NCBI RefSeq assembly: GCF_021023085.1
Contig: NZ_PGCK01000008.1
Span: 62,001-126,000, forward strand
DNA length: 64,000 nucleotides
From: Methanooceanicella nereidis
Lineage (GTDB): Archaea; Halobacteriota; Methanocellia; Methanocellales; Methanocellaceae
Reading direction: 5' to 3'
Of this stretch, positions 17,975 to 27,127 are shown one piece after another (within the stretch, counting starts at the first letter, position 1; each line of letters opens with the position of its first letter). The notes below the pieces were generated by a model, which saw nothing but the letters and a program-made list of their open reading frames with translations, had not been told where the DNA came from and did no database searches. Both the position numbers and the translations under genes were made by a program.

Positions 17975-19015
17975 TTATTTCTTTTTTCTTGACGGGGGTA
18001 AAATATACACTTCCCCTGCGGGCGGGGCTTCCTCTACCTGGGCTTTACTCTTTACCTTAACGCCCTGTATCATCTCTACAAGCCTGCTTTTCACTTCTTT
18101 AACGCCCTCTCCGTTAAGCGTTGACATTTTCATGTCCGCGCTGACCTTTTCATCTACGGGCTTTACGTCGATCTTATTGGCGACTATCAGGACGGGCATC
18201 TTTACAAAGTTCTTGACCTCTTCGAGAAGCCTGTACTGTTCCTCTATTGTATAGCCGCAATTCTCGCTCGGGTCGACTATGAAAAGCAGCACGTCGCCGA
18301 TGTGCCTTAACGCTGATATCGCCTGCTTCTCGATGTCGTTCCTTTCTTCCAGCGGCCTGTCGAGAAGTCCTGGCGTGTCGATGACCTGATACCTGATCTT
18401 CCTGGAAGTGAAATGGCCTATAGTCACGTTCTTGGTCGTGAACGGGTACTGGGCTATCTGAGGCCTTGCGCCTGTGACCGATGCGACGAAGCTTGACTTT
18501 CCTACGTTGGGGTATCCTGCGACGACAATGGTCGGCTCGTCTTTTACGTCCGGCAGCTTACGCAGTATGTTTCTCGCGTCGTTGAGGAAGCGAAGGTCTT
18601 TGTCGACGTCATATACGACCGATGCCATCCTGCCGAACGCCTGTTTCCTTATCTTGACAGGATCTTCCTCCCTTCTCATTATGCCGACGTATTTTCTAGA
18701 TAGTTCCTTACTCTTCGCTGAGGCCCACTCTAAGGATCCGAGTGACATCTTTAGCTTTTCTATGCCCACAAGGATATCGGTAAGCTCCTTGTAAAAATCG
18801 TTCATCCTGTCAAGGCTGGGCCAGTCCTTTACCGCGTTATGAAGATTATCGGTAAGGATGTTCCCTGCCGTTAACACCATCGATTCTTCAAGCTCCCGCT
18901 TATCTGTATGGCCTGTTGCTACTATCTTTCCCTTTCCTGCTCTCGTCGCCCTTGAAAACGCCTTGTCTATCAGTTCATCAGCCGTCAGGATGGTGCCCAT
19001 TCTTTCGAATATCAT
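17975..19015 (-). CDS. Nog1-family GTPase
   Basis: Obg-related GTPase of the archaeal/eukaryotic NOG1 family, associated with large-ribosomal-subunit assembly. An N-terminal helical domain (about 1-160) precedes the G domain: G1 GYPNVGKSS, G2 in PFTTKN, G3 DTPGLLDRPLEERN and G4 NKID. The tail is basic (PPSRKKK). Length 346 is normal for the archaeal form. No partner genes are adjacent. Confidence 0.92.
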   Translation of the reverse strand: MIFERMGTILTADELIDKAFSRATRAGKGKIVATGHTDKRELEESMVLTAGNILTDNLHNAVKDWPSLDRMNDFYKELTDILVGIEKLKMSLGSLEWASAKSKELSRKYVGIMRREEDPVKIRKQAFGRMASVVYDVDKDLRFLNDARNILRKLPDVKDEPTIVVAGYPNVGKSSFVASVTGARPQIAQYPFTTKNVTIGHFTSRKIRYQVIDTPGLLDRPLEERNDIEKQAISALRHIGDVLLFIVDPSENCGYTIEEQYRLLEEVKNFVKMPVLIVANKIDVKPVDEKVSADMKMSTLNGEGVKEVKSRLVEMIQGVKVKSKAQVEEAPPAGEVYILPPSRKKK

Positions 19016-19244
19016 ATTATCTCGCCTTCCTACAATCTCGTCTCACTGCCATAAATAAATGTGAAGATAATTGTCATCCTTAAAACATGACTTGTACTAT
19101 AAATATTTGACAGTATCCTGAGCCAGTTCCGGTGATCATGCATTATCCGGCACGATTTCGCGACAGTTTCCGCGTCCTGTCTCTCAGGCAATATCACTAT
19201 AAGGGTTAAACTAATTATATATAAATATAAATAATATATTGACC

Positions 19245-19739
19245 ATGTCGGGACGTATAATATCGGGTATATTCAGGACATTGACGATCATTGTTTTATT
19301 ATTCGGGGTCCTGGCTGTCTCCGGATGCATTGACCTGTTCGGATCGGAGGAGACACTGGTGGAATCATCCTGGTACGGCAAAGTTGTTGATGAGCAGGGA
19401 TATGGATATCCTGACGTCACCGTCACCCTTCATATCATGAACAGTAATGGAGAGGTATATTCAAGGGAAACCGTTTCATCGAGCGCGGAACCTGTGCGCG
19501 GCATGTTCGTTTTTGATAGGATCGAGCTAAGGGACGGGTCATATTACGGGTTCGCCACCTGCAATGTCACGATAAATAATACCACGGTGAGCGTTCGCGG
19601 CGATAACCAACAGCTTATCGACGAATCAAGCAAGACCGTGACCACCATGGCCGTAGGCGGGAAAAACCTTACAGTGATCAAATACGGCAACTCTGTAAAT
19701 GAAATATTGACGATACCGGCACAAGTCCCGGGTACTTAG
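19245..19739 (+). CDS. Small lipoprotein with carboxypeptidase-regulatory-like domain
   Basis: Secreted lipoprotein of about 164 residues. A signal peptide ends in the lipobox AVSGC, so it should be anchored to the cytoplasmic membrane from outside. The mature part is a beta-sandwich of the CarboxypepD_reg-like type (WYGKVVDEQGYGYPDVTVTLH, later GMFVFDRIELRDGSYYG). A TATA box (TTATATATAAAT, about 19216-19227) lies about 26 bases before ATG 19245, which suggests leaderless translation and favours this start over the TTG at 19239. Function unknown. Confidence 0.75.
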   Translation: MSGRIISGIFRTLTIIVLLFGVLAVSGCIDLFGSEETLVESSWYGKVVDEQGYGYPDVTVTLHIMNSNGEVYSRETVSSSAEPVRGMFVFDRIELRDGSYYGFATCNVTINNTTVSVRGDNQQLIDESSKTVTTMAVGGKNLTVIKYGNSVNEILTIPAQVPGT

Positions 19740-19779
19740 TGGTGTGTCACACTAATTCATAGATATTTTATATCTTATC

Positions 19780-19839
19780 TTTCACCACAAAGGGACACAA
19801 AGAGGCAATATTTTCGCCTTCGTGCGCTCCGTGGTGAAA
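19780..19839. repeat. Hairpin of the ACCACAAAG-type repeat
   Basis: TTTCACCACAAAGGGACAC faces an inverted partner ending GCTCCGTGGTGAAA across an AATATTTTC loop. It lies between convergent genes and belongs to the family at 13706 and 16808. It could act as a terminator for both. Confidence 0.65.
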
Positions 19840-19972
19840 AACAGTACCCCTTGTTGCCTTTTGGGCACTAGATAAAAGATGAACTGACATACACATTAAA
19901 AAAATTATGGGATAGAACCCTTAGCGCGACGCGTCATAAATTCGCAGTTTTATTATACCCTGTCATTCACCG

Positions 19973-22657
19973 CTATGGCGACCTTTCCAGTAGTAACACG
20001 AACCTGCTGCCTCTGGTATGATCGTCGTCAACCTTGTTCTCGACCCATATCTTACCACCGTATCTTTCCACCAGCGACCTGACGATATACAATCCGAGGC
20101 CCGCGCCGTCCACTGCGAGGTTGACGCGCTCCTTTCTTAAAAATATCCTTCCTTTGTCAGAGTCCTGGATGCCTATGCCGTTATCCTCGATCACGATCCG
20201 GTGATACTCCGTATGCCCTTCCTTTACTATGTTCTCGTCGACCTGTATGGTGATAACAGGCTCATTCCCCGAGTATTTGATAGCGTTCCCTATGATATTC
20301 AGGAACACGTCCTTCAGGAAATGGTCGGCATATACAAAGGCCCCATCGACTTTGTTATATTCGATATGTACGTTCTTGGTATTATTCCCGGAGTGAAGGG
20401 CAACGACTTCGTCAAGTACCTGCCCCATGTCCACTTTTTCACGGGACATGGTCCATGCCTTCATCTCTTTGAACCTTGTGATATTCTTGATGATACTTGC
20501 GCTGTTGTTGAAAGCCAGTGTGGCCTTATCGATGATATCGGCATCTTCTTCGTTAAGGTTCTCACTCATCTTCAGCAACTCAAGGTAGCCTATACCGACC
20601 TGGTTGAGATTATTGATATCGTGGCTCATAAGGTCGACATATAGCTCGGCTTCATTCTTGGCCTCCAGGAGCTCTTTTTCGAGCTTCTTGCGCTCCGAGA
20701 TGTCTCTGGAGATCGCCAGCATTCCCATGAACTCTCCCGCGGCGTCATACAGGGGAGAGGCCGTATAGGAGATCTTTATACGTTTGCCGCCTTTTCCCAT
20801 CATCTCCATATCAAGGTCCCTGAACACCTTTCCTTCCTTTACGGAGCTTAATAGCATGAATCCCTTACTGTCATCTCCTCTAAGACATGGGAACACCTTC
20901 CCTATGGCCTCTTCGCGCGTTATGCCGAAAAGGCTCTCCGATGCCCTGTTCCACAGGACCACTCGCCCTGACGGATCATATGTGGTTATCGCGTCCGCGG
21001 AGTTCTCGATCATGTTCTTCATGAAGTCCCTGGTCTCGACTATCTCTTTGTACAGCAGCGAATTATCCACCGCTATGCCTATGTGGCCCCCTATGACCTT
21101 GAGAAGGCGCAGTTCCTCAACGCTCCATTCTTTTCTATGGCAGCAGCCGAACGCTATCATTCCCATGATCCTGTCCTTTGAAATGAGCGGCATGTACGCG
21201 GCTGACTTGATCTTTAACCGCTCTCCGTTCACTGTCGCATACATTTCCTTTTTAATGTCTTCGATGAATACCGGCTCTGACCTGACCAGCATGGTTATCA
21301 CGGTATCGTTGCTCATATCTATGGAGGACATCTGACTGGCATCGTCATCTGATATGCCCCTGTATGCCTTAAGGACGAACTTTCCGCTGGCATCGTCTAA
21401 CAGGAGCACGGTCCCGCTATCGGCTCCCATGAGGCTGATTATCTTTTCAAGAGAGTCGGAAAGAATATGATCGAACTGCAACGTGCGCCCTATCGCCATC
21501 GATATGTCGCATAGCAGGGCCAGTTCCTTGTTCATGCTGATAAGGGACTTTTCAGTGGATTTACGCTCCGTTATGTCCCTGATGACGCTTATCGTGCCCA
21601 TGACGCTGCCGTCGTAGTCCCTGATCGGGGACATGGATTCGGATAGGTACCTGTGGATCCCCGACTTCGTCCTCGACACAATGTCGATATCGAGGAACGT
21701 CTCACCGTCCCTCACGCGCTCAAGGAAACTTTTCACTGACTGGGATTGTATGTACAGGTCCCCGAGGTCATCCGCCGAGGATCCCACGACCTCATCGAAC
21801 TTATGGCCAAAGATACGCTCTGCGGCACGGTTCCAGGATGTTATCCTGAGATCAAGGTCTCTCGTTATGACTGCGTCGGCAGTGCTGTCAAGGATGCTCC
21901 TCAGCAGGTCTTCAGCACGCCTCAATTCCCTGTCCTTGTCCTGGACCCTTCTCTCGCAGTTCTGGCTGCATTCGATGAGAGCTTTTTCCATGTTCGCCCT
22001 GGACACTATGCTATCGATATAAAGGTCGAAGTTCCGTCGTTTATCTTCGATACCTTTCATCAGCTTCTCGGGTTCCACATGATCGATGTTCTTATAAAAT
22101 GAAGCCTTGACCATAAGGTGATCGTGGGATTTTACTATGTCGACCAGGAAATCTTCGGAAAATTTTGACTTATCGTAGAAACAGATGATGATAAAACCTT
22201 TTTCAGCCCCCATAGAGCTCATGGCTGATTCGAGTTTAATGACAGTGCTTTTGCCCGGCCCCATGATCATAGAGGGGTCTGCAAAATAGAATATGAATGT
22301 TTTTTCGAAAGACGAGCATGGGTTATCATCTATGAACGATGATAATTGATCGCTGAGCGCCGCAGGTCCCATATCCGAATTACGGGGATACATGCACGGG
22401 AAAAACGACATCCTGCCGCTTTCCTTAAGCGAATCCGCATCGATGCCCTTGGCTTTAAGCGCGTTCACGATGCGTATCTTTGTATAGACGTTCGTGAAAA
22501 ATATGTACCTGTAGTCATTTTGCCTTTTTGCGATGATATGGGCCAGTATCGACATCTGACAGTTCTCATCGTCAAATACGCTTATAACGTGGCTTCCGGG
22601 CCGGAGGCTGTCGAAGTTATTCGCTCCTTTATGGCTATAATCACAGGAATCGCTCAT
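19973..22657 (-). CDS. MEDS-PAS-GAF-PAS sensor histidine kinase
   Basis: Cytosolic sensor kinase of 894 residues. The order is an N-terminal MEDS-like domain (about 15-205: GSHVISVFDDE, RYIFFTN, FYFADPSMIMGPGKS), a coiled coil, PAS1 (SILDSTADAVITRDLDLRI), GAF (LALLCDISMAIGRTLQ), PAS2 (MIENSADAITTYD) and a kinase core. The phosphoacceptor is in YVDLMSHDINNLNQ; the N box is FLNIIGNAIKYS, G1 IEDNGIGI and G2 GAGLGLYIV. MEDS domains are described as sensing hydrocarbon derivatives in methanogens and methylotrophs. No transmembrane helix is present. ATG 22657 is chosen for its GGAG 7 bases upstream; a longer frame begins at 22750. No response regulator is adjacent. Confidence 0.88.
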   Translation of the reverse strand: MSDSCDYSHKGANNFDSLRPGSHVISVFDDENCQMSILAHIIAKRQNDYRYIFFTNVYTKIRIVNALKAKGIDADSLKESGRMSFFPCMYPRNSDMGPAALSDQLSSFIDDNPCSSFEKTFIFYFADPSMIMGPGKSTVIKLESAMSSMGAEKGFIIICFYDKSKFSEDFLVDIVKSHDHLMVKASFYKNIDHVEPEKLMKGIEDKRRNFDLYIDSIVSRANMEKALIECSQNCERRVQDKDRELRRAEDLLRSILDSTADAVITRDLDLRITSWNRAAERIFGHKFDEVVGSSADDLGDLYIQSQSVKSFLERVRDGETFLDIDIVSRTKSGIHRYLSESMSPIRDYDGSVMGTISVIRDITERKSTEKSLISMNKELALLCDISMAIGRTLQFDHILSDSLEKIISLMGADSGTVLLLDDASGKFVLKAYRGISDDDASQMSSIDMSNDTVITMLVRSEPVFIEDIKKEMYATVNGERLKIKSAAYMPLISKDRIMGMIAFGCCHRKEWSVEELRLLKVIGGHIGIAVDNSLLYKEIVETRDFMKNMIENSADAITTYDPSGRVVLWNRASESLFGITREEAIGKVFPCLRGDDSKGFMLLSSVKEGKVFRDLDMEMMGKGGKRIKISYTASPLYDAAGEFMGMLAISRDISERKKLEKELLEAKNEAELYVDLMSHDINNLNQVGIGYLELLKMSENLNEEDADIIDKATLAFNNSASIIKNITRFKEMKAWTMSREKVDMGQVLDEVVALHSGNNTKNVHIEYNKVDGAFVYADHFLKDVFLNIIGNAIKYSGNEPVITIQVDENIVKEGHTEYHRIVIEDNGIGIQDSDKGRIFLRKERVNLAVDGAGLGLYIVRSLVERYGGKIWVENKVDDDHTRGSRFVLLLERSP

Positions 22658-22883
22658 GTTAGCTCCGATACTATCGGTATTAATAGTAAGCAATTTATAT
22701 GCTTTGATACCGACCGATAAAGATACATTTATTCTGCCATGAATGGTCAAATATTTTGCTATTGACCAAATTATTAAGGTAATTAATAAATAAGGCCTTA
22801 TTTTAGTGTTTAGAAAGGGTTATATTTTTCATATGCTTTATACATAAAAACTACCATGGTATATTCCATATGGAGGCTTTTCG

Positions 22884-23123
22884 TTGGTTGAAGAAAAAGA
22901 AATTAACATGGGCGGTGGCTGGAAAATGGTCATCCGCAGCGACGTCGACAAATACGAGAAGGAGTTTATCGAGATCGCAAAGGTAAGGAACGAAAGAAAG
23001 ATCGGCCGCTTCAAGCTTAACCCGAGATATTGCCGCGAGCTCGGCGAAATGCTTATCCATATCGCAGAAGAGATGGAAAGCGAGGGGATAAGCGGCGGCG
23101 ATGACGAAGAATCCGAGGAATGA
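22884..23123 (+). CDS. Small acidic conserved-looking protein
   Basis: A 79-residue highly charged protein with a TTG start at 22884 backed by GGAGG at 22872-22876. The middle (KMVIRSDVDKYEKEFIEIAKVRNERKIGRF) is predicted alpha/beta and the tail is very acidic (DDEESEE). I do not recognise a family. Its clean ribosome site and codon use support a real gene. It is transcribed alone, away from the histidine kinase. Confidence 0.65.
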   Translation: MVEEKEINMGGGWKMVIRSDVDKYEKEFIEIAKVRNERKIGRFKLNPRYCRELGEMLIHIAEEMESEGISGGDDEESEE

Positions 23124-23324
23124 ACTTCACGTAACCGGAGCAAGAATGGATATTCGAAATGGATAGATCCGGCTACCTAAAAACGAATGGAATTTTTATG
23201 GATTAAATCATGTTTGCCGGAACGGCTCATGAGATCGCTTTATTTTTCAGTGAAGGGTCATGAATATTTATCGTCGAAACCTTCCGGCATTTAAAAATGA
23301 TCGTAAAAATGGCAAATGTACGGA

Positions 23325-24011
23325 TTATGCGGATGCCTTTCTGTATACCCCCTTCTTTCCGGCGTGTTCTACCTTTTCGACAAGCTTCTTTTCCACCATG
23401 CGATCGCGAATTAACGGGAAGTAGAATAACCTGAACGTCGGGTATGGTACACCCACTCTGGAACGGTCATAATCTTCCTTGAACGATCCGACCGTGGTCT
23501 CTTCTCCGGTATCGAACTTTTCCCTGACAAGATCGAACGCGTTTATCAGAGCGTCAGGCCTTATCTTCTTATATTTATCGTGGGAAATATACCAGTTCAG
23601 GTCGTTCCTTGCATTATATTCCTCTTTTTTCGATATTTCCCTTAAAGGCTTTGCGCGTGCTTTAGCCGCTTTCTTCTTTGGCCTGCCTCTGGGCCTCTTC
23701 ACTTCGGCCTCTTTGACCTCCTCCTCGGGCTTTTTCGGCACTACGCTTGATTCCAGGCTTTCCACACGGCTTTGAAGGGATTTTATCCTGTTCATTATAT
23801 TATCGAGTGTGGTCTTGAATCTTTCAACTGACACCTCTTTTCCAGGACGTCCGGCCTCCAATTCCATAATGCTTCTCAGGACGTTGTTCAGATGTGTGGA
23901 AAACTTTTCTTTCCCTTTCGACTTCAGCAGCCAGTCTGCAACGTCGCTGTCGATCGTGCCTCCTATTCGGACCTTTTTTTGTATCTTGACCTTATTGCTC
24001 ATAAATATCAT
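23325..24011 (-). CDS. Putative DNA-binding protein: RHH-like head, coiled coil, AT-hook
   Basis: A 228-residue basic protein. The N-terminus (VRIGGTIDSDVADWLLKSKG...FSTHLNNVLRSIMELE) resembles a ribbon-helix-helix protein. A heptad-like coiled coil follows (about 65-90: FKTTLDNIMNRIKSLQSRVESLESS), then a linker with an AT-hook (RPRGRPKKK, about 105-113) in a Lys/Ala-rich stretch. The C-terminal ~100 residues (NDLNWYISHDKYKKIRP onward) look like a winged-helix or other helical domain of unknown type. A chromatin or regulatory role is inferred. The start is ATG 24011 or 24002; there is no ribosome site, so it may be leaderless. Confidence 0.7.
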   Translation of the reverse strand: MIFMSNKVKIQKKVRIGGTIDSDVADWLLKSKGKEKFSTHLNNVLRSIMELEAGRPGKEVSVERFKTTLDNIMNRIKSLQSRVESLESSVVPKKPEEEVKEAEVKRPRGRPKKKAAKARAKPLREISKKEEYNARNDLNWYISHDKYKKIRPDALINAFDLVREKFDTGEETTVGSFKEDYDRSRVGVPYPTFRLFYFPLIRDRMVEKKLVEKVEHAGKKGVYRKASA

Positions 24012-24475
24012 AATATAATTAAATTTTTTTATTATAAAAATATTAACATTGGGATTGACGTTTTGCGAATTGATTTTTCCATATTTATCACGGTTAATAT
24101 AAAGAAAATATGACTATTGTGCGAAATTAAATAAATATTTCTATAGTTAATTTAACGATAGAAATACAATGCAGTATAAATCGGGCATCGATTCTTTAAA
24201 ATATCGAAATATGATTCTTTGTAGAATTAAAAAAATGTGTATTGCCTGAGAAAAATAATCTTTAAGTAACATATGATAAATATACCCTGGCCATAGACGC
24301 TCTGGTAAATCCCGGCTTAACATGCTGACACTTTGTTTCTTCGCGGTCTATCTCATAAATCCTTAAGTTCTCCGGCAAGTATATCTCATCACTGCAAAAA
24401 ATATTTATAATCATTACCACTTTTCTCTACAAGTGGTATTATCCAGTCCATTTAAATGGAACGGAGAGTAATTTA
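24012..24475. other. AT-rich gap with palindromes before the signal peptidase gene
   Basis: No gene is seen. Near the right end are an 8-bp inverted repeat (TACCACTT 24415-24422 with AAGTGGTA 24431-24438) and the palindrome CCATTTAAATGG (about 24449-24460), followed by GGAGAG as ribosome site. AAATATTTATAA at about 24399-24410 is a TATA candidate, so the inverted repeat could be an operator or leader hairpin. Confidence 0.45.
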
Positions 24476-25033
24476 ATGGTCAAGATCCCGGAACCCATCA
24501 AAGGATTTTTTACTAAACACCCGGGCCTGTACGATTTTTTAAAAGACCTGGCATTTTCGCTGGCAGTCGTGGCGGTCATAGGGGCAGTGTTGTATATTTA
24601 TGCGGGCATATGGCCTCCGATGGTAAGCGTCGATGGCATCAGCATGCTCCCTAACATGGATAACGGCGATCTGGTCTTTATCCAGGGACTGAATCGCGGG
24701 GGAGTCATGACATACGAAGAATCCTTATCGACCGGGTACAAGGCATATGGCGATTACGGCGACGTGATAGTGTATAAGCCGTACGGGGATCCTTCGATGC
24801 CGCTTGTCATTCATAGGGCAATAAAATGGGTAAACGAGTCAGAGACGTATCATCCGGGCCTGCCGCCGGCGCAAGGATCAGGCTATATTACGAGAGGAGA
24901 TAACAACAACGGCGTATATGACCAGGCGACAAATATCTGCTACGGAGAACCGGTGAGGGAAGAATGGATACTTGGCATCGCCCGGTTCAAGATCCCGTAT
25001 CTCGGATACCTGAGGTCCATGATATCATTGTAA
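24476..25033 (+). CDS. Signal peptidase I, Sec11-like
   Basis: Membrane-bound serine protease that removes signal peptides from secreted proteins. One N-terminal transmembrane segment (about 23-45) is followed by the catalytic domain. Ser56 lies in VDGISMLPNM; His113 in PLVIHRAIKW replaces the bacterial Lys, as in archaeal and ER-type enzymes; conserved Asp residues lie in TRGDNNNGVYDQ (142 and 149). Length 185 is typical. It would serve the surface proteins and lipoproteins seen in this window. Confidence 0.92.
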   Translation: MVKIPEPIKGFFTKHPGLYDFLKDLAFSLAVVAVIGAVLYIYAGIWPPMVSVDGISMLPNMDNGDLVFIQGLNRGGVMTYEESLSTGYKAYGDYGDVIVYKPYGDPSMPLVIHRAIKWVNESETYHPGLPPAQGSGYITRGDNNNGVYDQATNICYGEPVREEWILGIARFKIPYLGYLRSMISL

Positions 25034-25073
25034 TGGCGATCTGATCTGTTGTACGCGGATGTGATGCACTTTC

Positions 25074-25161
25074 ATCTCAAAGGCTCAAATGACTTCTTGA
25101 AGGCTCAACGCCTTTTTTTAGAGGAACTTTGAGATCTTAGGGAACGTTAAGCCTTTGAGAT
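25074..25161. repeat. Short element with 12-bp inverted ends and inner terminator-like hairpin
   Basis: ATCTCAAAGGCT (25074-25085) and AGCCTTTGAGAT (25150-25161) are exact inverted repeats. Inside, AAGGC/GCCTT (25100-25104 and 25110-25114) is followed by seven T. The left end with its flank (TGATGCACTTTCATCTCAAA) closely resembles the end at 15970-15990, so the two are copies of one small repeat family. Confidence 0.65.
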
Positions 25162-25274
25162 AAAGATCATGACAATGTACCATTCACATCATAGAACAAT
25201 GAATTATCGTGACATACCGCTATAGATCATTTTTATCATACGAAAAGATCAATTGATCAGGAAGGGTATTTCGA

Positions 25275-25940
25275 CTATACCCATCCTTTTTGTACCCAGT
25301 GCAGATAGTCGTGCGCCCATTTTTCCTTATTGACGCGTATGGTCGGGCCGAAATTTTCTCTGAAGATCCTGTGTATGACCTCCTGCTCAGGGTATACCCT
25401 TTTCTCGCTAAAGGCGCTCACGAGATCCTTACCCATCATAAAAGCTTTTTCCATGGCAGCATTGATCGATGGCGGATCGCGTCCCACTGCTGCTCCTACG
25501 CCTCCGATCACGGTCGCCCCGCATCCTATAAGAAAATCATTCATATACCTGATGACCATCTCTTCCCCGCCTCCACCGGTGGTGGATATTGTGAGGCCAT
25601 ATTTACCGTCGAGCAGCTGGCAATGCTTTGCGTCGCTCATCCTGTCCATGAGCGTTTTCATCTGTGCGGTCACGCTGTCAATATAGTTAGGGCTGCCGAA
25701 TATGATCCCGTCCGAATCCAGGATCTTATCCATGACGTATGAGAAATCATCTTCCTGAGAGCATTCTCCTTTGCTGTAGCACGATCCGCATCCTTTACAA
25801 TAATTGATCCTGAACTTAGTGATATCGACTATCTCTACCTCTGCACCGGCCTGGTACGCGCCTTCTATGGCGGCCTCGAGCAGGCGGAGCGTTGAGCTGT
25901 TCTTTCCCCTTGGGCTCGCTATGATGCCAATGACTTTCAT
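25275..25940 (-). CDS. Iron-sulfur flavoprotein (NADPH-dependent FMN reductase family)
   Basis: Flavodoxin-fold protein of the methanogen iron-sulfur flavoprotein (Isf) type, which moves electrons between ferredoxin and other acceptors. The FMN loop is IASPRGKNSSTLRLLE. The compact cluster motif CKGCGSCYSKGEC (about residues 48-60) is the Isf [4Fe-4S] ligand set. GSPNYIDSVTAQMKTLMDR and STTGGGGEE are the other FMN-contact regions. Length 221 is typical. It is monocistronic. Confidence 0.88.
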   Translation of the reverse strand: MKVIGIIASPRGKNSSTLRLLEAAIEGAYQAGAEVEIVDITKFRINYCKGCGSCYSKGECSQEDDFSYVMDKILDSDGIIFGSPNYIDSVTAQMKTLMDRMSDAKHCQLLDGKYGLTISTTGGGGEEMVIRYMNDFLIGCGATVIGGVGAAVGRDPPSINAAMEKAFMMGKDLVSAFSEKRVYPEQEVIHRIFRENFGPTIRVNKEKWAHDYLHWVQKGWV

Positions 25941-26181
25941 GATCTATGAGGTTTCTTTTTCATGGCATAGATTTTATGGTAATGAAAATATTTTTTCATC
26001 GTAGGCGTAAAAAACGATTGATACAGGCAAAAAAATCAGGCTCCTGCATGTTTTCAAAATGGGGATACGTTGAACAGGTACATTCCTGCGAAAGATATCG
26101 GGCTAAAGATAATTCCAAAAACGAAGAAAGTTAAAAAATTATGAAAATTGGGAGGTTAAATGATCCTTATTTTATGTTTGA

Positions 26182-26208
26182 ATGCTCTTATTTATGAAAT
26201 AAGAGCAT
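26182..26208. terminator. 12-bp perfect hairpin
   Basis: ATGCTCTTATTT and AAATAAGAGCAT pair perfectly around a 3-nt loop. The hairpin lies 16 bases past the stop of the minus-strand gene at 26224 and is most simply its terminator. A T-rich run also follows on the plus strand. Confidence 0.65.
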
Positions 26209-26223
26209 ATTTTCTTCCCTGTT

Positions 26224-26646
26224 TTACATCGTCACTGCCATAGGCTCGGCATTATGCAATTCAACCTGCAACACCATGGACTTATATGCGCAAATACCAT
26301 CTGCAAGTCCGCCCCTCTCGGATAACATATGAACTTCATCAATGACGTCATCTTCATTTTTAGCGTTTGAGAAATGAAGCGTTGTCTCGCCATTACTCTG
26401 TATGAGGACGAATTTTCCATTCATTATAGTAACAAGCCCGTATGCCTGCATAGGTGTCGGTGCGACTTCTTCAAGTACCTCATTACTCTTTGTGCAGAGG
26501 TATACTCCTCTCGTGTTTAGTCTGTCTGAAAAGCTGACGATCTTGATGCACTCCAGGTCTATAGCATCGTCGCCGAGCTGTTTTCTGATTTCCCACGGTA
26601 TCCTGTAAGTCAGGATCTTTTTAGCGTCAGTGGTGGATTCTAGCAT
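26224..26646 (-). CDS. Hypothetical protein, 140 aa
   Basis: No family recognised. The protein reads as a soluble alpha/beta domain (ILTYRIPWEIRKQLGDDAIDLECIKIVSF, GLVTIMNGKFVLIQSNGETTLHF). It has no signal peptide, membrane segment or metal motif. Codon use resembles its neighbours and it ends at a clear terminator, which supports a real gene. GGAGAG lies upstream of ATG 26646. It is transcribed alone. Confidence 0.65.
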   Translation of the reverse strand: MLESTTDAKKILTYRIPWEIRKQLGDDAIDLECIKIVSFSDRLNTRGVYLCTKSNEVLEEVAPTPMQAYGLVTIMNGKFVLIQSNGETTLHFSNAKNEDDVIDEVHMLSERGGLADGICAYKSMVLQVELHNAEPMAVTM

Positions 26647-27127
26647 AAAAGCCCTCTCCTTCTTTGATTTTTGTCAAAGATTGATTACTGAAGATAAGTG
26701 GTTGCTCAGACGTATTAAACTACTCTGGGATGTTCACGAAAAAATCCGTCAATTGCTATGTATTATTTACCTCGTCGGGGAATCTTCCGAACATTTACAT
26801 AAGATGTCAGTTAAGTTAGTCGATTTGGTAAAAATGGGCTCGCAGTCATCGTATTTTTATAATAATAAAGATATATTATAAATCGGGATATTATTGCTCA
26901 TCTAATTGTGACTTATGTATTTTTATAAAAAAGAAATTTTCGAAAATCGGTAAAAGGATAAATACAGGTTATATTTTAAAAGTGTTGAGGAATTGCCTTT
27001 TCAGGGCCGGCAGACAATTGTGATAGTGTTTTATTTTCCGAAATGTATTACAACATTGAGGAAATTAATTTTATTATATGTTGATTGACTTTTTTCCATG
27101 CTTAAGATACGGGATCCGGTGAAAATA
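26647..27127. other. AT-rich gap with a possible gene remnant
   Basis: No secure gene. A plus-strand frame with a possible TTG start at 26681 and a stop at 26881 gives about 66 residues of plausible helical sequence (TEDKWLLRRIKLLWDVHEKI), but it has no ribosome site and becomes AT-rich at its end, so it may be a decayed gene or chance. The right part holds the promoter of the methyltransferase gene. Confidence 0.4.

Noticed and set aside
26681-26881. Possible 66-residue gene
   Set aside because: Composition is partly protein-like but there is no ribosome site and the end is AT-rich; noted only as a possible remnant.
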